Positions 9,225-18,310 of a DNA stretch of 64,000 bases are shown one piece after another. The notes beneath the pieces are model-generated. The model saw only the letters and a list, made by a program, of their open reading frames with translations. It made no database searches and was not told the origin of the DNA. The stretch spans positions 37,684-101,683 of the forward strand of contig JAOBWI010000089.1 of assembly GCA_025463285.1 (NCBI GenBank), written 5' to 3'. The number at the start of each line of letters is the position of its first letter. Within the stretch, counting starts at the first letter, position 1. This stretch comes from Acidimicrobiaceae bacterium (GTDB lineage Bacteria; Actinomycetota; Acidimicrobiia; Acidimicrobiales; RAAP-2). The translations under genes were made by a program, and so were the position numbers.

Positions 9225-10021
9225 CAGTCCACTAACCGTCGTCGCAACGTTCGGCGACCCACGATCACACCAACGACGGCCATGGCGATCAAGAACGCGA
9301 GGTGACAGAGGACGGCTCCCCAGGCGCCGCGGCCGAAGGCCGCGGCTCGCGCGAGGGCCACACCGTGGTAGAGCGGGACGAGCTGCACGACGGGTCGCAA
9401 GTACCCGGGGTACGCCGTCAATGGGTAGAAAGTGGCCGAGAAGAGAAACATCGGTACGAAGGCGAAGCGATAGATGGTCATGAACGAACCATCGGATTGA
9501 ACGGTGGCCGCGTAGGCGATGAGTGGCGCGGAGAAGGCCAGCGTGATGAGCACGGCAATCAGCGGCAGGGTCAACGACCACCACGACTGCAGCGCGCCGA
9601 AACAGGCAATGACGATGGTGTAGACCACGCCCGTGCCCAACGACCTCGTGGCCACCCAGGTGAGTTTTCCCAGGTAGATGTCTTCGGGTTCGAGCGGCGT
9701 CGCCGCGGCGGCGTGATAGTTGCGAATCCACTTGATCGCCGCCAAGACCGGCCAGAGTGACTCGCCTTCGCCGAGTTGCATGGCCGTCGTGGCGAGAAGG
9801 CTCGGCGCAATGAAGTGCAGGTACGTCTGGCCCTGGACGAGACCGGTGTGTTGGGTGACCAGGTGACCCACTCCGACGCCCAGCGCGGCTAAATAGAAAA
9901 TGGGGAAGAAGATCGTACTGGCGACCGACCCGCGCCAGGTGTGGGCGTAGGTCGCCGCGTGATACCACCAGCTGCGCCGCCAGCGGGACCATCCCAGACG
10001 AGGATCGAGCGTGTCGGTCAC
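9224..10021 (-). CDS. ABC-2 type transporter permease
   Basis: Hydrophobic ABC-2 permease, paralogous in layout to the next gene; coupled stop/start. Confidence 0.85.
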   Translation of the reverse strand: MTDTLDPRLGWSRWRRSWWYHAATYAHTWRGSVASTIFFPIFYLAALGVGVGHLVTQHTGLVQGQTYLHFIAPSLLATTAMQLGEGESLWPVLAAIKWIRNYHAAAATPLEPEDIYLGKLTWVATRSLGTGVVYTIVIACFGALQSWWSLTLPLIAVLITLAFSAPLIAYAATVQSDGSFMTIYRFAFVPMFLFSATFYPLTAYPGYLRPVVQLVPLYHGVALARAAAFGRGAWGAVLCHLAFLIAMAVVGVIVGRRTLRRRLVD

Positions 10022-10023
10022 GA

Positions 10024-10953
10024 TCAGTCCACCAAGGTCCGGCCGGTCAGTCGCAAGAAGACGTCCTCTAAGGAACTGCGACGAACGAGCGCGCTCGTGG
10101 GCACGACGCCGATCGCGTGCAGCTGGCGGAGCGTGTCGTCGCCCTCATTGACGTACAGCAGGACGCGGTCGGGTAGCACTTCGACTCGCTGCGCGTACGG
10201 GGCGAGCTGAAGGTGGCGATCCTCGTGAGAGTCGGTGCCGAAGCGAAGTTCAACCACTTCGCGCGTCGAGTGTTGCACAATGAGTTCGCGCGGCGCGCCA
10301 TGGGCGACGATGGTGCCGTGATCCATCACCACCAGACGATCACACAGTTGCTCGGCCTCGTCCATGTAGTGGGTGGTGATGATTTGGGTGACGCCCTCGC
10401 GCTTGAGACGGTACAGCCGTTCCCAGAGCAGGTGGCGCGCCTGGGGGTCAAGACCGGTGGTGGGCTCGTCGAGGATTAACAGCTCGGGGCGATTGATGAG
10501 CGCCCGAGCGATGGTCAGTCGACGCTTCATGCCGCCCGACAGATTCTCCACCTTGTCGTTCGCTCGCTCCGACAGTTGGGCGAACTCCAACAGTTCTGTA
10601 GCTCGTTCGCGAAGGACCTTGCGTGGCAGATCGAAGTAGCGGCCGAACATCTCCAGGTTGTGGCGCACTGACAGCTCGAGTTCCAGCGTGTCCTCTTGGG
10701 GCACTACCCCGAGGCGTCCGCGAATTTCTGGACCCTGGGTTCGAGGGTCCAGAGAGAAGATGCTGAGGGTTCCCGAACTCGGTTGCGACACGGCCGAGAT
10801 CATGCGCATGGTGCTGGTTTTGCCGGCCCCGTTCGGTCCGAGAAAACCGAAGCTTTCGCCGCGCTCGATGGAAAAGGAGACCCCCTTGACGGCGCTGAAC
10901 TCTCCAAAGCGTTTGACGAGGTCGTGGGCTTCGAGGACGTAGTCGCTCGCCAT
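10024..10953 (-). CDS. ABC transporter ATP-binding protein (DrrA/NodI-like)
   Basis: [47 protein letters not shown]. Confidence 0.93.
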   Translation of the reverse strand: MASDYVLEAHDLVKRFGEFSAVKGVSFSIERGESFGFLGPNGAGKTSTMRMISAVSQPSSGTLSIFSLDPRTQGPEIRGRLGVVPQEDTLELELSVRHNLEMFGRYFDLPRKVLRERATELLEFAQLSERANDKVENLSGGMKRRLTIARALINRPELLILDEPTTGLDPQARHLLWERLYRLKREGVTQIITTHYMDEAEQLCDRLVVMDHGTIVAHGAPRELIVQHSTREVVELRFGTDSHEDRHLQLAPYAQRVEVLPDRVLLYVNEGDDTLRQLHAIGVVPTSALVRRSSLEDVFLRLTGRTLVD

Positions 10954-11138
10954 CTGATCAACGCTCCTTTCGTCTACGACTCTTCGAGAACAAGGCGCTC
11001 GACTCGACGCCTACTCCGATGGCGGCGGATTACCGAGCCGTAGGCCACCGACCGCGTGGAGAATCTAGGCGATGGCCCTGACGCCCCGGTTTACATTTTC
11101 GTGACCGCTTAGGCCCCCGCCGTCACGGCCCCACCTAG

Positions 11139-11158
11139 CGGTCCGCTAGCGCGGACCG
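11139..11158 (-). terminator. Perfect 8-bp hairpin (CGGTCCGC-TAGC-GCGGACCG) downstream of tRNA-Leu
   Basis: Inverted repeat immediately 3' of the tRNA on its strand; no U-tract, so the terminator role is tentative. Confidence 0.4.
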
Positions 11159-11166
11159 TATCAGGT

Positions 11167-11253
11167 TGGTGGGCGAGGCGGGACTTGAACCCGCACATCC
11201 TTTCGAATACAGGCACCTGAAGCCTGCGCGTCTGCCAATTTCGCCACTCGCCC
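11167..11253 (-). tRNA. tRNA-Leu(CAG)
   Basis: Reverse complement GGGCGAGTGGCGAAATTGGCAGACGC...CAGGC-TTCAGGT-GCCTG...GGTTCAAGTCC...CTCGCCCACCA; class II with long variable arm, encoded CCA. Confidence 0.96.
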
Positions 11254-11340
11254 TGAGACCTCGCAACAATACTCGAACGGATTCTGACGCCCCCTTGCGC
11301 CCCCGAAGTTGTGATGCTGACCGGTACAGTTGTGAGTGCC

Positions 11341-11988
11341 ATGGCACTCAAAAATGTAGAAAACCGCCTCGAGCGGCTCTTTGAACGCACGTTTTCGCGA
11401 CCGTTCAAAAACACTCTGCAGCCCATCGAAATCGGTACGCGCATCGTGCGCGAGGTGGACCTCACCCGACGACTCTCGAGCCAAGGGCCCATCTCAGCCA
11501 ACTCCGTACGAGTCTGGCTCGGCCCGGCCGACGCCCAGAGGTTTGAAGGATTTCAAAAGGCGTTAGTTAGCGAGCTCGAAGAGACGGTGCGCCAACACGC
11601 CCTGGCCGAGGGCTACGTCTTTGTGGGGCCCGTCAAGGTGGAGATCTTCATTGACGACGATCTCAAAGCGGGACAAATCGAGGTCAAGACGGAGTTCGTC
11701 GGCGGTGACAGCCAGCCCCGCCTGATCGCCAGTGACGGACGATCGTTTACGGTCGGCGACCTGCCGCTCATTATCGGGCGCAGCCCCGACGTGGAAGTGG
11801 TGGTAAACGACTCCAAGGTCTCGCGCCAACACGCCGAAGTGTGGCGAACCAGTGAAGGCGTGGCCATTCGCGACCTGCAGTCCACCAACGGAACGTACGT
11901 GAACGGACATCGCATCTCGGCAGTCTCCCTGTCACCACGTGACGACGTGACGATTGGCACGTTCCACTTTCGGATTGAGCTCGCTTGA
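11341..11988 (+). CDS. fhaA: FhaA-like protein (DUF3662 plus FHA domain)
   Basis: MALKNVENRLERLFERTFSRPFKNTLQPIEIGTRIVREVD N-terminus and C-terminal FHA (IIGRSPDVEVVVNDSKVSRQHAEVW...DLQSTNGTYVNG). Confidence 0.9.
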   Translation: MALKNVENRLERLFERTFSRPFKNTLQPIEIGTRIVREVDLTRRLSSQGPISANSVRVWLGPADAQRFEGFQKALVSELEETVRQHALAEGYVFVGPVKVEIFIDDDLKAGQIEVKTEFVGGDSQPRLIASDGRSFTVGDLPLIIGRSPDVEVVVNDSKVSRQHAEVWRTSEGVAIRDLQSTNGTYVNGHRISAVSLSPRDDVTIGTFHFRIELA

Positions 11989-12434
11989 GTCTTGTCGCTG
12001 CGTCGACGAACTACGCGGCGGTCATACGTCCGCTTCAAGTGTTGGTGATCGTCATCGCGGTGCTCTTCTTCCTGCGCGTCATGCGCGTAATGGCGGTGCA
12101 GTCGCGTCCGGCCGACTTCGAAAAGAAGGTTCGCCGACGTCGCGGCACGTTGGCGCTGGAGTTCATTGAACCCAACGACCGAAGCGGCGAACGCGTCGAG
12201 GTAGACACGGGGGTCACCGTCGGGCGAAGTGTCGAGTGCGACCTGAGCCTGCAAGACACCTACTTGTCGTCTCGTCACGCACGCTTCTTAAACGATGAAG
12301 GCGACCTCTCGATTGAAGACCTCGGCTCGACCAACGGTTCCTATGTCAATCAAGAGTTAGTGAAAGGCCGAGTACGCCTGGGGCGAGGCGACGTTGTCCA
12401 GGTTGGTGGCGTCCTCTTCGAGGTTGTTCGTTGA
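11985..12434 (+). CDS. fhaB: FhaB-like FHA-domain protein with N-terminal TM
   Basis: TM helix then FHA (VTVGRSVECDLSLQDTYLSSRHARF...EDLGSTNGSYVN). Confidence 0.9.
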   Translation: MSLVAASTNYAAVIRPLQVLVIVIAVLFFLRVMRVMAVQSRPADFEKKVRRRRGTLALEFIEPNDRSGERVEVDTGVTVGRSVECDLSLQDTYLSSRHARFLNDEGDLSIEDLGSTNGSYVNQELVKGRVRLGRGDVVQVGGVLFEVVR

Positions 12435-13651
12435 CGCGTTGGCGTTTTGCCGCGGCGACCGACACGGGACTGGTGCGCCAGACCAATCAGGACGCCGTCT
12501 ACGTCGACGACACGCTGGCCATCATCGCCGACGGGATGGGCGGACACGCGGCCGGTGAGGTGGCCGCGGCCATGGCCATCGAGGCGGTGCGACGCGGTTA
12601 TCACGAGAACGCCAGCGTCGAAGGCCTCGTCGAGTCGATTCAGTACGCCAACCGCGAGGTCGTCGCCGACGCCCGCGAGAATCCCGAACACTTCGGAATG
12701 GGCACCACCATCATCGCAGTGGGCCTGACGGTAGATCTAGAAGGTCGGACCTCTCCGACGTTGTTGCACGTGGGCGACTCTCGGGCCTACCAACTTCGTG
12801 ACGGTGCTCTTAGACAACTGAGCGACGATCACAGCGTCGCCGAGGAGTGGGTCCGCATGGGTCGGCTCACTCCCGAAGAGGCGGCGGTGCACCCACGACG
12901 CCACCAGCTCACTCGCGGCGTGGGGGTCGAAGACACGATCTCGATCGACGTCTCCTCGATTGTCGCGGCGTCGGGCGACCGACTTCTCCTCTGCAGTGAC
13001 GGACTCTCGAACGAACTCGACCAGGACACCTTGGCTCGCATCGCCAGCGCGCCGAACGGACTGGAGATGGCCGTCGAGCAACTGGTGGCCGCGGCCCGCG
13101 CGTCCGGGGGGCGCGACAACATTTCCGTGATACTCCTGGAATTTGACGAGGTGAAGGTGGCGTCGTCACCCGTTCGACGAACGATGAGTACGGCGCCTCC
13201 GCCCGTCGAGAGACCCACCAAGACGGCCCGTGTTCGACGGCGACGAGTGCCGACCTGGCGCGCGTGGGCCTTTCTGGTCCTCTTTCTGGCTGTCGTCGCG
13301 GGTGGGGTGGCGATCGTTCGTTGGTACGCCTACTCGACCTACTACCTCGGAGAGGACGGCAACACCATCGCGGTGTACGAGGGTCAGCCGAACGGCGTCC
13401 TCTGGTTCAAGCCAAAGATCGTAAAGGACACGACTATCTTGATCAAGCAACTTCAGCCCGACGGTCGAGCGGAGGTGGGGGCCACGATTAGCGAGCCCAA
13501 TCTCACCGAGGCGTTAACCGAGGCGACGTATCTGCACCACCTCTGGCGAATGGGTCAGACAACGACGACGACAACTACGACCCCGAGGTCAACGACCACG
13601 ACGACCAGATCAACCACAGCGAGCACGACCACCACCAAGGCCTCGGGTTAG
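12431..13651 (+). CDS. pstP: PP2C-type Ser/Thr protein phosphatase with TM and Thr-rich tail
   Basis: AATDTGLVRQTNQDAVYVDD, IADGMGGHAAGEVAA, LLLCSDGLSNELD, GGRDNISVILLEF; TM helix; Thr-rich C-terminus. Confidence 0.93.
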   Translation: MTRWRFAAATDTGLVRQTNQDAVYVDDTLAIIADGMGGHAAGEVAAAMAIEAVRRGYHENASVEGLVESIQYANREVVADARENPEHFGMGTTIIAVGLTVDLEGRTSPTLLHVGDSRAYQLRDGALRQLSDDHSVAEEWVRMGRLTPEEAAVHPRRHQLTRGVGVEDTISIDVSSIVAASGDRLLLCSDGLSNELDQDTLARIASAPNGLEMAVEQLVAAARASGGRDNISVILLEFDEVKVASSPVRRTMSTAPPPVERPTKTARVRRRRVPTWRAWAFLVLFLAVVAGGVAIVRWYAYSTYYLGEDGNTIAVYEGQPNGVLWFKPKIVKDTTILIKQLQPDGRAEVGATISEPNLTEALTEATYLHHLWRMGQTTTTTTTTPRSTTTTTRSTTASTTTTKASG

Positions 13652-13704
13652 TCGTGAGAAATCCAGCCGTCCCCTCAAGACCCAAAGCGTAGGCTTGTCG
13701 CAGC

Positions 13705-15615
13705 ATGGAACCCGTCGACGACCCCCGCCTGTACTCAAATCGCTACCAGGTAACACATCTCATTGCTCGGGGGGGCATGGCGATGGTCTATCGGGCCCAA
13801 GATACGCTGCTCAACCGCGCCGTGGCACTCAAGATTCTCTACCCAGAACTAAGCGCCGATCCACTGTTTGTGGAGAGGTTTCGCCGCGAAGCGCAAGCGG
13901 CGGCCAATCTGTCACATCCCAATATCGTGCCGGTTTTTGACTGGGGTGAGGATAGTGGTACCTACTTCATCGTGATGGAGCTGGTCGAGGGTACATCGCT
14001 CGCCGAGATGTTGCGCGGCGGCGTCACGATCTCACCGGCCCGCTCGGCGCAGATTGTGGCGCAAGTAGCCGCCGCGCTCGGGTACGCGCATCGCAGTGGC
14101 GTGGTGCACCGCGACGTCAAGCCGGGCAACATTCTCATTACGCGAGACGGTCAGGTGAAGGTCACCGACTTTGGTATCGCCCAAGCCGTGTCGAGCGAAG
14201 ATCATCTGGCTGAAGTCGGGTCGGTGATGGGCACGGCGACGTACTTCTCTCCCGAGCAGGCGAGTGGCGAAGCCGTCGACGGCAGAAGCGACGTCTACGC
14301 ACTGGGTGTCGTGCTCTACGAGATGCTCGTCGGACGCCCGCCCTTCGTCGGCGACACGCCGGTCGATGTCTCGAGCCAGCACGTCAACGCAGCCGTTCCC
14401 GTCATGACCAAGTTCTCAGACTCCGTTCCCAAGGACCTCGAAGCCATCGTCATGGAGTCCCTACGTAAATCTCCTGATCAACGATACCAAACTGCCGACG
14501 AACTGCGGGCCGACCTGATTCGTTTCAGCGAGGGCCAGCCGGTCCAGGCCGCCCAACGCGACGTGGCATTCTTCGGCGCCGACGCGACACGCGCGGTAGC
14601 GGCGGTGCCGGGAGAAAAGACGCGTTCGGTGCCCATCATGTCGGGTCCGCGCACGGATGTGCGCCGTCGACGCACCAACTACGCGTCCCCGATCGCCATG
14701 GTGGTCCTTGTGGTGTTGTTGCTCGGAGGTGCTATCGGTGCTTATGAGTACGTCCAACACAACAAGACGACCATTACGAGCATGCCGGACCTGGTGGGCG
14801 AGAAAGCCTCGACGGCCACTAAGACTCTGAAGGCCGACGGATTCACTGTCATCACCTCGTACGTGAAGTCCCACGACGCCAAGTACCGGGTGGTGGCAAC
14901 GCAGCCCAAAGCGAACGCGCACGTCGTGAAGAGCGAAACCATCACGCTGGAACTGAGCCAGGGCATTACTACGACGCCGGTCCTTGTGAAGGACTACATC
15001 GGAATGTCGCTCGCCAACGCAGAGAGCGGGTTGACGGCGCAGAAACTGGGTTTCAAGCCGCTCTACGTGGAGACTGCTCCCTCGGGTAATCCCGTTCCTG
15101 ATCAAGTGCTGAGTCAGTCGCCGCCTGCCGGGACGAATGTTCAGTCGGGCAACGTGGTGGTACTGACAGTATTGGCTCCCGGTGCCAAGTACCAACTCAC
15201 CGACGTCGATGGAGAGTCTCAAGTGGGGGCGACCTCCGCTCTCACGGCACAAGGATTAGCGGTGAATCCAGCCATTGGTTCCGCCTGTTCGAATACGGTG
15301 CACTCGGGCCTCGTCTTGTCGACCGTGCCGGTGGCGGGATCGATGGTGACGCAGGGGTCGAGCGTAAAGCTCATCGTCTCGAACGGCCCTTGCCAAGTTG
15401 TTGTGCCGAACGTGATGGGCTTTACCGAGGCCGCCGCGTCGGCTGCAGTGTCGGCGCCCAATGTGGGCCTCCAACCCTCGTACTCCGTCAACCCCGCTGA
15501 CCCCTGCACGGGATCACAGCCGGTCGTTGACGCGCAGAGCGACCTGCCCGGCTCTTCGGCGACGTACGGTTCGACCATTGACCTCTCGCTGTGTATGGAG
15601 ACCACGCCCTCGTGA
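13705..15615 (+). CDS. pknB: PASTA-domain Ser/Thr protein kinase (PknB-like)
   Basis: Kinase motifs GGMAMVYRAQD, VVHRDVKPGNILI, VTDFGIAQA; TM helix; four PASTA-like repeats. Confidence 0.95.
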   Translation: MEPVDDPRLYSNRYQVTHLIARGGMAMVYRAQDTLLNRAVALKILYPELSADPLFVERFRREAQAAANLSHPNIVPVFDWGEDSGTYFIVMELVEGTSLAEMLRGGVTISPARSAQIVAQVAAALGYAHRSGVVHRDVKPGNILITRDGQVKVTDFGIAQAVSSEDHLAEVGSVMGTATYFSPEQASGEAVDGRSDVYALGVVLYEMLVGRPPFVGDTPVDVSSQHVNAAVPVMTKFSDSVPKDLEAIVMESLRKSPDQRYQTADELRADLIRFSEGQPVQAAQRDVAFFGADATRAVAAVPGEKTRSVPIMSGPRTDVRRRRTNYASPIAMVVLVVLLLGGAIGAYEYVQHNKTTITSMPDLVGEKASTATKTLKADGFTVITSYVKSHDAKYRVVATQPKANAHVVKSETITLELSQGITTTPVLVKDYIGMSLANAESGLTAQKLGFKPLYVETAPSGNPVPDQVLSQSPPAGTNVQSGNVVVLTVLAPGAKYQLTDVDGESQVGATSALTAQGLAVNPAIGSACSNTVHSGLVLSTVPVAGSMVTQGSSVKLIVSNGPCQVVVPNVMGFTEAAASAAVSAPNVGLQPSYSVNPADPCTGSQPVVDAQSDLPGSSATYGSTIDLSLCMETTPS

Positions 15616-15639
15616 GCGAACCGAATAGCATCGACACCT

Positions 15640-15915
15640 ATGGCAAGACCGCCGGCCAAGCAGAACTCCAAGAAGTCAACCGGCCGGTACGTCAACGCGG
15701 AAACGCGCGGGCGGGTCACCAAACGCCCTCCGGCGAGTGCCGATCGCAGTCCTCACTGGTACGGCTGGCTCTTGGTGGACCTCCTGCTCTTCGGGATGAT
15801 TGTCATTGTTTTGAACTACTTACAGGTTCTGCCCGGGTCGGCCTCGGCGTGGTATCTGGCGCTCGGCCTGGTCGCGATGTTCAGCGGCTTTTACTTAGCC
15901 ACCCGCTACCGGTAG
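15640..15915 (+). CDS. crgA: CrgA-like cell division protein
   Basis: Small two-TM protein downstream of pknB; WYGWLLVDLLLFGMIVIVLNYL ... WYLALGLVAMFSGFYLATRYR. Confidence 0.88.
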   Translation: MARPPAKQNSKKSTGRYVNAETRGRVTKRPPASADRSPHWYGWLLVDLLLFGMIVIVLNYLQVLPGSASAWYLALGLVAMFSGFYLATRYR

Positions 15916-15931
15916 CGAACGTCCGACTGGG

Positions 15932-16130
15932 TTAACCCAGGCGTTCGATGATCGTGGCGTCCGCTACCTTCGCACGTCGTCAGTAGCCCGTAGCGGCCGC
16001 CCGTGCGTTCAAGTTCGTTGAGCAACGTGGCGCAGAGTTTGGTGCCCGAAGCACCGAGGGGGACCGAGCGCGATCGCACCGCCGTTCACGTTGACTTTGT
16101 CCATGTCGACCTTGCCGGATATCACGCCTT
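15932..16130 (-). pseudogene. Degraded 3' fragment of a thiolase (acetyl-CoA acetyltransferase) gene
   Basis: Reverse complement gives KVDMDKVNVNGGAIALG / frameshift / GASGTKLCATLLNELERTGGRYGLLTTCEG / frameshift / ADATIIERLG*; matches the thiolase C-terminal motif NVNGGAIALGHPLGASG with a 2-nt deletion. Confidence 0.85.
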
Positions 16131-16217
16131 GGGGCGGCGAAGTGAAGTGCCTTCATTCGGGGTGAGTAAAGCCCGTCGCGCGAATCCTAAGGTCGCGCTC
16201 GCAGTATCGTCACGGGC

Positions 16218-16661
16218 GTGGACGCGACACCCAAGGACATGGACCGGTGGCTCGGTGACGGCGGAATGGCGCTAATTGGCGCTATCGGGGGAGCCTTCGA
16301 GGCCTACGGCGTGGACGGCGAAGACCTCGGCTGGGTGAGTGGGTCCTTTGTACCGAGTGATCTGGCGTGCGATCCCCACGGCGCGGTGCAAGCCGGCGTG
16401 CACGCTTTGTTGCTGGACGCTTCGATGAACTTCGCCATCAACACGGCGTTGCGAGGCAGTGATCGAACGCAGGGCGCCATTGAAATGTCCACCGAACTGC
16501 TTCGTCCCGCACTCCGGGGGGAGTCGTACGTCCTGCGAGGGGAGGTCGTTCGTCTGACCCGCCAGATCGGTTTCGGTGAAGCGAACGTCACCAACGAGGC
16601 GGGTAAGTTGGTGAGCCGATCGACCGCGACCTTCCTCCTAGAGAGAGACGAAAAGAAGTAA
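16218..16661 (+). CDS. PaaI/hotdog-fold thioesterase-like protein
   Basis: HGAVQAGVHALLLDASMNFAINTAL and STELLRPALRGESYVLRGEVVRLTRQIGFGEANV hotdog pattern. Confidence 0.75.
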   Translation: MDATPKDMDRWLGDGGMALIGAIGGAFEAYGVDGEDLGWVSGSFVPSDLACDPHGAVQAGVHALLLDASMNFAINTALRGSDRTQGAIEMSTELLRPALRGESYVLRGEVVRLTRQIGFGEANVTNEAGKLVSRSTATFLLERDEKK

Positions 16662-16758
16662 ACCGCAGCCACTCATCCGAATCCCTCGTGGCGAACGTTT
16701 CTGCCGAATGCATGCACGTATCGAGCTTTTGCGCGCGAGGATCCTTTTCTTCGGTCGG

Positions 16759-17571
16759 TCATGGCTCAGCGGCGTGTGCCGGCGCGGCCAATTCGTCTGT
16801 ACGCTCGTCCCACCAGTCCGGGGGCACGATGCGTAGCGCAATCGTCCAGGTTTCATCTTCGAGGCGAATCGCAATGCGAGTCATCGATAGAAGGTTGTCG
16901 ACGAACCAGTCGTCGCGGTGGCTGCCCCCGGGCGACCGAAATCGGCTCCCCCTTCGTCTGCCAAAGGCTAGGAAGTACCACAGTCCGTGGATGCGTCCGA
17001 TCATTTCGATGTGACGATCAAAAAGTTCAGAGAAACTGGCGGAGCCAGTCAAGACGGGCCCCCATCGACTGACGAGCTGGCGGGAGGTACCAAGGGTTTG
17101 TTCGAGCGATTCTCGGAGTTCGTCTCGCCGGAGCGGGTCACTCAAAATCGCATCAATCTTGCGCATCAATATCGGCGCCCGTGCCGGCGAATCGAGGACC
17201 TCTATGACTTGGGAGGGGTCAGCCGTATCGTCGAGTCTGCTATTTCCTTCATGGACGACGCTGAGCAGCACGCCCCACGCACCGCGTGCGGCCTCGGCTA
17301 ACTCCATGAGCGAGTACTGAGCGAGCAATTTCCATTTGCGTTCAGACCGCCGATTGAGGACGACATCGATCATCGTGACTGACACCAACACAGCGGCAAG
17401 CGAGGTGAGGATCGCCGTGGTGACAGGATGGCCGAGCCAGAACTGATGCGCGTAGAAGTCTGAGGAAATCAATACAACTATCAATCCAACTGCACCGAGA
17501 GCGGCAATGGGCGCGCGTCGTCGCACCTTCGGCGGCAATTCAGTCCTGCCCTTCTCTCTCTTATTGTTCAA
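16759..17571 (-). CDS. Hypothetical membrane protein (two N-terminal TM helices)
   Basis: Two hydrophobic helices then a soluble helical domain; overlaps the TetR gene end by 11 nt. Confidence 0.6.
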   Translation of the reverse strand: MNNKREKGRTELPPKVRRRAPIAALGAVGLIVVLISSDFYAHQFWLGHPVTTAILTSLAAVLVSVTMIDVVLNRRSERKWKLLAQYSLMELAEAARGAWGVLLSVVHEGNSRLDDTADPSQVIEVLDSPARAPILMRKIDAILSDPLRRDELRESLEQTLGTSRQLVSRWGPVLTGSASFSELFDRHIEMIGRIHGLWYFLAFGRRRGSRFRSPGGSHRDDWFVDNLLSMTRIAIRLEDETWTIALRIVPPDWWDERTDELAAPAHAAEP

Positions 17572-18121
17572 GGACTTGCCGAATCACGCGCACTACCATG
17601 TCTCGCCGGTCGGCCCGATCCGATGGGAAGAGCGCAGCGAGCTCGGGTATCTGGGTGTGCCACATCAGAGCCGTTGAGCGAGCGATAGAGAGAAGGGCAA
17701 CAGCCGGGTACGTCTTAGATACCCTTCCCTCCTGCTGGGCGACGGCGATTCGTCCGACTTTGTCCTCGTTCGAGTCCAGGATCACTTCGAGCGGCGGTTC
17801 CGTTGTCCGTTCGACCTGGTACCAAAGAACCAGGCGCAGTGTCTCGGGAGCGTCTTCGAACTTGTCGAACATTCTTCCGCCGTACTCGGCCAAGTCATAC
17901 TCATCAAAGTGCACCGAAGCGTGGAAATCTCGGATGCGGTCCTCAAAAGCCGCAGCGAACAAGGCGTCTTTACTGCCGAAGTAGGCGTAGATGGCCTGTT
18001 TGTTGGCTTTGGCCGCAGATGCGATCCGATCTACCCGTGCGCCAGCGATGCCATAGGCGCTGAATTCCGCGATTGCGGCTTCCACCAGTCGCCGCTTCGT
18101 ATCCTGGGAGCCCCATGCCAT
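17561..18121 (-). CDS. TetR-family transcriptional regulator
   Basis: TKRRLVEAAIAEFSAYGIAGARVDRIASAAKANKQAIYAYFGSKDALFAAAF HTH; ATG at 18121 preferred. Confidence 0.9.
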   Translation of the reverse strand: MAWGSQDTKRRLVEAAIAEFSAYGIAGARVDRIASAAKANKQAIYAYFGSKDALFAAAFEDRIRDFHASVHFDEYDLAEYGGRMFDKFEDAPETLRLVLWYQVERTTEPPLEVILDSNEDKVGRIAVAQQEGRVSKTYPAVALLSIARSTALMWHTQIPELAALFPSDRADRRDMVVRVIRQVLEQ

Positions 18122-18135
18122 GGTCCGAATATTAC

Positions 18136-18152
18136 AACCAACTGGTTGGATT
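18136..18152 (+). promoter_or_regulatory. Putative TetR operator copy 1 (AACCAACTGGTTGGATT)
   Basis: 17-bp element with CCAAC-TG-GTTGG dyad; 15/17 identical to the reverse complement of copy 2. Confidence 0.65.
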
Positions 18153-18188
18153 GACAAGGAGCCCTCCCGCAAATAGAATTTTAACTAT

Positions 18189-18205
18189 AATCCAACTAGA
18201 TGGTT
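18189..18205 (-). promoter_or_regulatory. Putative TetR operator copy 2 (reverse complement AACCATCTAGTTGGATT)
   Basis: Inverted second copy of the 17-bp element, 53 bp centre to centre from copy 1. Confidence 0.65.
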
Positions 18206-18310
18206 TGAAAGTGGAGGTTTTCATATGCAGTGGTCCGAGCAGCCGACAGCCCCAGCCACGGATGGAACAGCGATCCTGCCGGGCGTACACCGAAAGAACG
18301 CGGGCCAGTC

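Noticed and set aside
8436-9992. 518-aa ORF spanning both ABC-2 permease regions
   Set aside because: The N-terminal ~256 aa is Arg/His-rich out-of-frame reading of the neighbouring permease gene; the real start is ATG 9224, overlapping that gene's stop
14461-15252. 263-aa antisense ORF opposite pknB, and similar long antisense ORFs across the window
   Set aside because: Compositional by-products of high-GC codon usage; no recognisable motifs and they lie opposite strongly supported genes
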